From NCBI GenBank assembly GCA_963674475.2, contig CAXXFQ010000010.1:1-31476 (forward strand): a stretch of 31,476 bases of DNA, in the 5' to 3' direction. The DNA comes from CAXXFQ01 sp963674475 (GTDB lineage Bacteria; Planctomycetota; Planctomycetia; Pirellulales; Thermoguttaceae). Below the pieces are notes generated by a model that saw nothing but the letters and a program-made list of their open reading frames with translations, did not search any database and was not told the DNA's origin. Of this stretch, positions 26,662-31,476 are shown piece after piece. The position numbers and the translations under genes are program-made. How positions within the stretch are numbered: the stretch's first letter is position 1; each line of letters begins with the position of its first letter.

Positions 26662-27411
26662 TTAGAATGTCAGGGGCTGCGACGGGCCGCCGGTACCGAG
26701 GCTCTGGCTTTGCATCGAGGTGCTTTTGCTGATGAATTCCGCCAGCTTCGCGCTTTTGGTGACATCGAAGTCCCGAATATCGACGTACTGCGACAGCTCG
26801 GCCTCACGGTGGAACTCATCCAGCCATTGCGAGCAATCATCTGCGTTCACGCCGATCAGAATCACCAGCAGCGATTCCAGGAACTCGTCGCGTTTGACGC
26901 GTCGAATCGCATCGGCAATGTCCGTCCGATTGTGGCGAGAGCTGTTGTCCATGCCGTCGGTGATGATAAAGATGATGCCGTTGACATCGAAATCGTTGTC
27001 GGTCAGGACTTTTGCATATTCGCTGGTGGCGGAAATCGACTCACGGACTGCGTCATACAGGGCAGTCCCTCCGCTGCAGCGAAAAGGCCCATAATCTTTT
27101 TGCGGATCGATCTGCCGTAACGTCTTGAAGCCATGCACTTCATCTATTTTGGTACTGAAGGTCGAAAAGCGCAACAGCAGGTTATCGGAGCGCGGGCTTT
27201 TTCCGCAGGCGTGAACGGCGTCGATGACGGCCGTTCGCAAGGTTTTTTCGAAACCCGACACGCTGCCGGTGACATCCGTCACAACCGACACCAGCGTATA
27301 TTCCGCCGCTCCCAGGTCTTCCGGGCGCACGGCGGAAAACTGAAAGGCTCCGCCGTCAATTGCGTGAAACTGCATTCCATTATTTCCATTACTTGCTTCA
27401 AATACCGGCAT
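26662..27411 (-). CDS. TerY-like von Willebrand factor A domain protein
   Basis: A 249-aa cytosolic vWA protein, intact. The MIDAS metal site is visible as D46-x-T48-x-S50 in VVTDVTGSVSG (Thr in place of the first Ser), T116 in CSGGTALYDAV and D152 in IITDGMDN. These residues coordinate Mg2+ and bind a partner's acidic group. The remainder follows the Rossmann-like vWA fold (LLVILIGVNADDCSQWLDEF). TerY proteins of this type are encoded with a kinase and a PP2C phosphatase, as here. It lies between the nicotinamidase-like gene and the PARG-like gene, both on the same strand. The start at 27411 has only a weak upstream site. Confidence 0.85.
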   Translation of the reverse strand: MPVFEASNGNNGMQFHAIDGGAFQFSAVRPEDLGAAEYTLVSVVTDVTGSVSGFEKTLRTAVIDAVHACGKSPRSDNLLLRFSTFSTKIDEVHGFKTLRQIDPQKDYGPFRCSGGTALYDAVRESISATSEYAKVLTDNDFDVNGIIFIITDGMDNSSRHNRTDIADAIRRVKRDEFLESLLVILIGVNADDCSQWLDEFHREAELSQYVDIRDFDVTKSAKLAEFISKSTSMQSQSLGTGGPSQPLTF

Positions 27412-27545
27412 AAGGGGAAAGTGAGTTAACGTGGGTTAAAGTGACTACAGTTGGAAGTGAGTTAAAGTTTAAAGTTAGGATCCCCCCCCCTCAACTTCAG
27501 TCACTTTTCACTGTAGTCACTTTAGTCACTGTAACGTACTTTAAA
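27412..27545. repeat. Inverted repeat of AGTTAAAG/AGTGACT-type units
   Basis: GTGACTACAGT on the left and ACTGTAGTCAC on the right pair, as do GTTAAAGTTTAAAG and CTTTAAACTTTAAAG. GTTAAAG- and AGTGA-like units recur at 7-10 nt. A run of nine C lies in the centre. It fills the gap between the nicotinamidase-like and vWA genes and runs into the stop of the former. Confidence 0.6.
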
Positions 27546-28377
27546 CTTTAAAGTTCGTGGTTTTGGTGATTTGCATGCCTTCGGCGATCATGTCCTGGAA
27601 GAAATCGTCGGCAAATTGCTCGAATCCGGAAACCGGACTCATGGCATCTTCCAGTAGGACGCATTTCTTGACCGTCTCTTCGCCGAAGTTTCTGACAATA
27701 TCCCGGATCGTATTGGCGACACAGTGAGATGAGGCTTCGCCGCTGAATACAATCACATCCGCCCCTTCAAGCGTCTCGATGAGTTTGGTATTCAGGTGGG
27801 TTGTCGGATCTTCAACATCGGGAACATCGGCCTGTACGCCGGAATAATGCTCGGTAAAGATGTTACTGCCCTTCGTATGATAATCTACCATCGCATAGCG
27901 GGTCAGCTCCCACTGCCGAAATGCTTCACGCAATGGTTCAACGACATTATGTCCAGGCGTACCTATACGGCAATGAGGCGGCCAGATTGTGAGTTGATAA
28001 CGTCCGTTTTCCTCCAATTTTGTCACATAATCGACCATACGGTCCAGCAGCGTCCCATACGGCGGGCATGGCATTTTGGGATTGAAGGGCTTCCAGAGCC
28101 CTGTTGCTACATCCTCTTTGGAAATCCCTGTAAACGGTGCAGGATGTTCTCCTCTCTCGTTCACCCAGAAGATTGGATGCGCCACATCCAGTTCGTGATG
28201 GGTATCAAGGGTGACATGGATGTCGTCGATGTCATAGAGCAGTTTGTCGATGAGTTTTGCCAACCGCTCCGCATCCTTGTCGGCTCCGGGAACGAAAAGC
28301 TCACCTTTCGTGGGATGGCAGAAAGAGTTCTGCGGATCGATAATCAAAAATTCAAGTCGGGCTTTGTTGCTTGTCAT
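27541..28377 (-). CDS. Nicotinamidase-like cysteine hydrolase (isochorismatase fold)
   Basis: A 278-aa hydrolase, intact; ATG at 28377 behind CAGGAGGATATATT. The catalytic triad of nicotinamidases is present: D14 in LIIDPQNSF, K169 in HTKGSN and C219 in EASSHCVANT. The metal site fits D58-x-H60 and H67 (VTLDTHHELDVAHPIFW), and WPPHCRIGTPGH matches the PncA substrate-loop motif WPxHCxxGTxG. The reaction expected is nicotinamide to nicotinate plus ammonia, part of NAD salvage. It is longer than E. coli PncA (213 aa), with extra loops around residues 70-110 and 170-195, so a related amide could be the substrate. It is embedded in the kinase - vWA - PARG run. Confidence 0.85.
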   Translation of the reverse strand: MTSNKARLEFLIIDPQNSFCHPTKGELFVPGADKDAERLAKLIDKLLYDIDDIHVTLDTHHELDVAHPIFWVNERGEHPAPFTGISKEDVATGLWKPFNPKMPCPPYGTLLDRMVDYVTKLEENGRYQLTIWPPHCRIGTPGHNVVEPLREAFRQWELTRYAMVDYHTKGSNIFTEHYSGVQADVPDVEDPTTHLNTKLIETLEGADVIVFSGEASSHCVANTIRDIVRNFGEETVKKCVLLEDAMSPVSGFEQFADDFFQDMIAEGMQITKTTNFKV

Positions 28378-28504
28378 AATATATCCTCCTGATGGGTGTT
28401 TATGTTCTGATCTTTCGTGATTGCTCAGTTTAATTATAAAATAATAAAACAATATCGAAAAATCAAGCGAAAAATACATTTTTTTACATTTCTTGCTATA
28501 TATC

Positions 28505-28613
28505 GCCCGCGAGACATGCGAAAAACGCCCAAAGAAAGGCTATACACAAAGATGTCTCAGATATTTTCTCGCAAACCGATTATATTTTCGCGTATTTCGC
28601 GTGTTTTGCGGGC
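28505..28613. repeat. 9-nt-period inverted repeat (CGCGAAA units)
   Basis: Left arm units CCCGCGAGA, CATGCGAAA, AACGCCCAA; right arm TTTCGCGTA, TTTCGCGTG, TTTTGCGGG. The arms are about 26 nt with roughly six mismatches. It lies between the kinase and nicotinamidase-like genes. Confidence 0.7.
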
Positions 28614-28645
28614 AATCTTCAGACTGAATACTGGCAATTCCTCTC

Positions 28646-30356
28646 TTAAACCATCTTCAGAGAATAGAGTTTTTTCCCGCTGTAACACAGCACGTTCGCG
28701 CCGTCCTTGCTCAGCAGCATGTCGCCGCGAACGGCAGGATCGTCGATCTGTTTGACTTTCGAGGTTCCCGGCGCGTTGCTGAAGACCTCAATTGTCGCAT
28801 GTTCGTCGAGACTGACGGCGATCCCGTTCTCCAGGCTCACGAAATTGATCTGTGGATATTCGATATCCTCGACCACCCGAAGGTCATACTGTTGATATCG
28901 CGCATCAAAACGCAGAATGAGACGATGATACAGCCCGTCTTTCACGCCGATCAGCATGCAGACATGGTTCTCGTGCTTGCCGTCCACGATTTTGTAATCG
29001 TCCAGCTCAGGAATACGCTGCATCGCACAATAACCCTTGTTAGCTTCCTGATACGGGATCACCAAATAGGATTTTCCCAGCACTGTTTGATAGATCAGCC
29101 CATCAAACAGCATTGAAGATTTTGGCATAATCTTCCAAACATTGGCTACCGACGCGATTGGACGTCCGTTCATTTCGTGGATGACGATTTCAGTCAAATC
29201 CCCTTGATAAAAGCTGTAAATCCGATTATTGAGCGCCATCGGAGGCCGTTCCGTTTTGAGTTGTAAATCCAACACCGTACCACCCATTTCGGAAATTTCC
29301 AGGATGCCGTCTTTTTCCCGTCTGTTCAGCAGCAGCGGCATCGCGCTTTTCGGACTAAACACGACTTCACCGGAGAACTGTCGAAGGCGGTGACAATCGT
29401 GATCGATGTGCAGGGCCTCTTTTGTCAGTACGATGTGTTTGCCATGCACGGCTTTATGGCGCAGAATATCCTGATCGTACTTTCGCAGCAGTTTAAACGC
29501 AACGTTTCCGCTGCTTTGCACAAACTCCGCCGTCACCTGAACCACTTTCAACAGACCTGCGACGTGTGGCGGCGGGACGCGTTCGCCTTTTTCGAACATG
29601 TTTACGAGCCAGTCGTAATAGGCGCTGGGGATGTAGCTGAAATCTCTGGCAGCGGCCGGCACACTGCTTTCCGCATTAAAGATGGAGACATGATCTTTCA
29701 TGCGTTGCAGCACGTCCCGTTTTTTATAGTTCGGATGGCTGCCGCGAAAGGGATGGATGCCGACAAAGAGCTTGCAGATTACAATCCCGAAACTGTACCA
29801 GTCGCTGAGCCGCGAAAAGTGTTTGGCCTGAGGGTCTTGAAACAACACGTTAATGGCCGAGGCCGGAAACGCCGGGGTCTGATAGGAATTGACATCGATG
29901 AAATAGGGCAGGCTGTAATCCTGTTGATCCACAAGGTAATTCAGCTCGTTCCCATCCACTACCAGAAATCCGCGATCGTGGATAAATTGGGTGGTTTCCT
30001 GCATATTTTCCACCAGTTTCAACAAGAGCTCCGGCGTAATATTGTTGCTGCGCAAGAACACCGTATTAAAAAGGCGGCAAAGTTCGAGTCCATCAACCCG
30101 ATTCATGCTGAAGCCGATCGCCGTGTTTTGTTTGTCGAGCAAGACATCTCTGGGGCAAATGATGTTCGGACGGTCAAGCCGAGCGAGTTCGGCAATCTTG
30201 GCTTCAGGAATCATGCGCGCCGGGTCGAGATAGATTTTGTACGCCAGGTTCCCCTGGGACGTAAATCCGGCCCTCGCCGCCATCCGCCATATAATCACGT
30301 TCCTCGGAAAGCTTGACCTTTCCTTTGCCTCTTACAAAAACCGTAAATGTTGCCAT
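28646..30356 (-). CDS. Serine/threonine-kinase-like protein of the TerY-P type (one frameshift)
   Basis: About 569 aa. ATG at 30356 gives VKLSEERDYMADGGEGRIYV, a Gly-rich nucleotide loop; one extra base in GGG near 30256-30258 then shifts the frame to QGNLAYKIYLDP, with the ATP-binding Lys near residue 40. Helix-C Glu follows in EAKIAEL. The catalytic loop is VVDGNELNYLV (Asp near 134) without HRD, and DFG is replaced by FIDVNSYQ (Asp near 154). DWYSFGIVICKLFVGIHPF is the usual helix F-G region. Residues about 280-569 form a beta-rich, propeller-like tail of no family I can name. It lies 75 nt after the phosphatase. It probably phosphorylates proteins in this cluster and is reversed by the PP2C partner. 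Confidence 0.85.
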
Positions 30357-30360
30357 AAAC

Positions 30361-30450
30361 TACCTGGAGTATTGGAGTGTTGGAGCTTTGGGCGTCGGCA
30401 CTCGGCCACACTTCAACATTCCGTGACTCCATCACTCCAAAGGCCCTAAT
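30361..30450. repeat. 8-nt-period inverted repeat (TTGGAGT units)
   Basis: Left arm CTGGAGTA, TTGGAGTG, TTGGAGCT; right arm ACACTTCA, ACATTCCG, TGACTCCA, TCACTCCA. It fills the gap between phosphatase and kinase, contributes the end of the phosphatase reading frame and comes within 5 nt of the kinase start. Confidence 0.7.
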
Positions 30451-31262
30451 AACATCACCGCCACCGACAGATCGTCTGCGGGATAAATCTCCTGTTTACT
30501 GTAATTTTTGAGCAATCGCTTCGTCCTGCGCTGTACAAAATCACCTTTTGCAGTTTTATAGGCCACAAGCTGTCTTAATACTTCTTGGTCCGGGGATTAA
30601 GCGATTTTCAGCGATAGAACTCAATGCCGCCACCCCATCGGACAACAGCGCTAGCAGCGTGTACCCTTTTTGAGGAAACACAAAGCTCAAGGGCGCGTCA
30701 TAGTATAAGTCTTCGCTCTGTTGCCCGGCGCCTGTGACACGATCCAGATGCAGAACATCAGTTCCCTGATGGTTCTGTTGCAGATACAAAGAGTGTCGCT
30801 TTTCGTTCACCCAATAACTCAGATAATAGGGCATATTCTCCTGAAAGGAAATTCTCGCATAACTCAACTCGCCGGAACGATCGACAGCTGCGATATAGCC
30901 GTCGCCGTAAGCATAGACTTGAATCTCTTCTCCCACGGGAAAAGCCAGCAAGAGGGTGGCATCCAGGCAGGACGTTTTCTAGCTGCAGTAATTCCGCCGC
31001 CGTCCGGGCTGTCTGGATAATCGCCATGCCGGTCTTGCTATATGAAGGGAGGGAGACACTTGTGTTACTGTAATAACTCGTGATAAATTTTCCTGGCGCT
31101 TATCGCCAGAATCCTGGCTCCCACATCGCTATTGTTCGAGCTGGAACAGCCGTCGCACAGTACGAGAAAGGGGCTCGGCAGCATCCCGCCGATTGCGTAA
31201 TCCTGGCACACGGCATGCTGCTTTGCCATACTGAAAAAAGAATCGAGATTTTCAACCGCCAT
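30432..31262 (-). CDS. PP2C-like serine/threonine phosphatase of the TerY-P type (three frameshifts)
   Basis: Metal-dependent phosphatase of about 276 aa. ATG at 31262 follows GGAG at 8 nt, giving MAVENLDSFFSMAKQHAVCQ, then D21. Metal-binding motifs are all found across frames: QDYA (D21), LVLCDGCSSSNNSDVGARIL (D37-G38), LLSDGVAAL and finally DDLSVAVMLLGPLE. Frame changes near 31060, 30966 and 30585 connect KIYHELL to SYSKTGMAIIQTARTAAELL, then DATLLLAFPVGEEIQVYAYG, then EVLRQLVAYKTAKGDFVQRR. Both sides of each break are conserved, so the breaks look like sequence errors. It is the first gene of the minus-strand run and should reverse the kinase's phosphorylation. Confidence 0.82.
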
Positions 31263-31270
31263 ATATTTTA

Positions 31271-31292
31271 CTCCATAACTACAGGAATTATA
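31271..31292 (-). promoter_or_regulatory. -10 box and ribosome site for the phosphatase-kinase-NAD operon
   Basis: On the minus strand a perfect TATAAT (31292-31287) lies 25 nt upstream of the phosphatase ATG, with GGAG in between (about 31274-31271). A consensus -35 at 17 nt is not evident, but the upstream region 31365-31415 is very AT-rich and could act as an UP element. Leader length would be under 20 nt. Confidence 0.4.
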
Positions 31293-31436
31293 CACAAGCT
31301 AAGGATTGATCGCCAGCCTTTCAAAGAATCCCTGCTTATGAGAAATCCTTGTAATTTGGCATGTTTTATTTAAATATAATAAAACTTTATAAAAAAGCAA
31401 GTAAAATATGCATTTTTTTATGCCGATGCAGATAAA

Positions 31437-31476
31437 TGGAACACAGATGGCGCGGATGACACGGATTGACACAGCC
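31437..31476. repeat. Short-period repeat at the window edge (GGATTGACA units)
   Basis: ACACAGATGG, CGCGGATGA, CACGGATTG, ACACAG follow each other at about 9-10 nt. Only one arm is inside the window. It is the same class as the other short-period elements in this cluster. Confidence 0.5.

Noticed and set aside
26482..27120. A 212-codon plus-strand frame across the repeat and vWA gene
   Set aside because: It runs through the CGCAAAGG repeat and antisense to a motif-bearing vWA domain.
27796..28392. A 198-codon plus-strand frame opposite the nicotinamidase-like gene
   Set aside because: The opposite strand encodes a complete hydrolase with its catalytic triad, and this frame shows no family features.
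29390..30316. A 308-codon plus-strand open frame opposite the kinase gene
   Set aside because: Kinase motifs are on the minus strand, and the plus frame has no ribosome site or recognisable domain; it is a shadow.

Overview
The window reads as a chromosomal segment of a Gram-negative, diderm bacterium. The evidence is an outer-membrane porin ending in Phe, a periplasmic adaptor plus RND pump, a TolC-type fragment and periplasmic TRAP solute receptors. Strong AGGAGG ribosome sites, moderate GC and several kinds of palindromic intergenic repeat fit an environmental or metagenome-derived genome. Nothing in the sequence fixes the phylum. There is no rRNA, tRNA, CRISPR array, transposase or phage gene.

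Layout. (1) 0.2-9.3 kb is a LacI-associated catabolic region. On the minus strand are an SDR dehydrogenase and a broken TRAP receptor. On the plus strand are a LacI-family regulator, a complete TRAP transporter (receptor, small and large permease), a CoA-transferase and an enoyl-CoA hydratase. The likely logic is uptake of an organic acid, activation to a CoA thioester, then hydration. (2) 9.4-15.6 kb holds a porin with a long upstream region carrying AcrR-like operators, an AcrR/TtgR-like TetR gene, and a gene graveyard (second TetR, TolC N-terminus, SDR fragment) around a tandem pair of small SpoIIAA/STAS-like genes. (3) 15.6-20.9 kb is a TetR - membrane-fusion protein - RND pump operon. Two copies of one operator-like palindrome flank the tetR gene, and the pump gene is riddled with frameshifts. 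(4) 21.0-24.0 kb has a 7TM sensor fragment, a Gfo/Idh/MocA oxidoreductase, a cut-off Nudix gene and a GT4 glycosyltransferase.

(5) 24.1-31.3 kb is the most interesting part. On the plus strand a TerB-like protein overlaps a COG2426-type membrane protein. Converging on it is a minus-strand run of PP2C-like phosphatase, serine/threonine-kinase-like protein, nicotinamidase-like hydrolase, TerY-like vWA protein and a TIGR02452/DUF2263 poly(ADP-ribose) glycohydrolase-like protein. The phosphatase, kinase and vWA genes match the known TerY-P triad. Here the triad is interleaved with two enzymes that act on NAD breakdown products, which suggests a phospho-regulated NAD/ADP-ribose stress or defence module. 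Nearly every gap in this part carries a short-period (8-9 nt) inverted repeat of a different sequence.

Caveat. Many genes, especially at 0.2-18.7 kb and 28.6-31.3 kb, are split by 1-2 nt indels, often in homopolymers, while the residues on both sides stay conserved. Uncorrected sequencing error explains most of these better than true decay. The 12-15 kb remnants look truly degenerate. Coordinates of split genes are given across the whole reconstructed gene.
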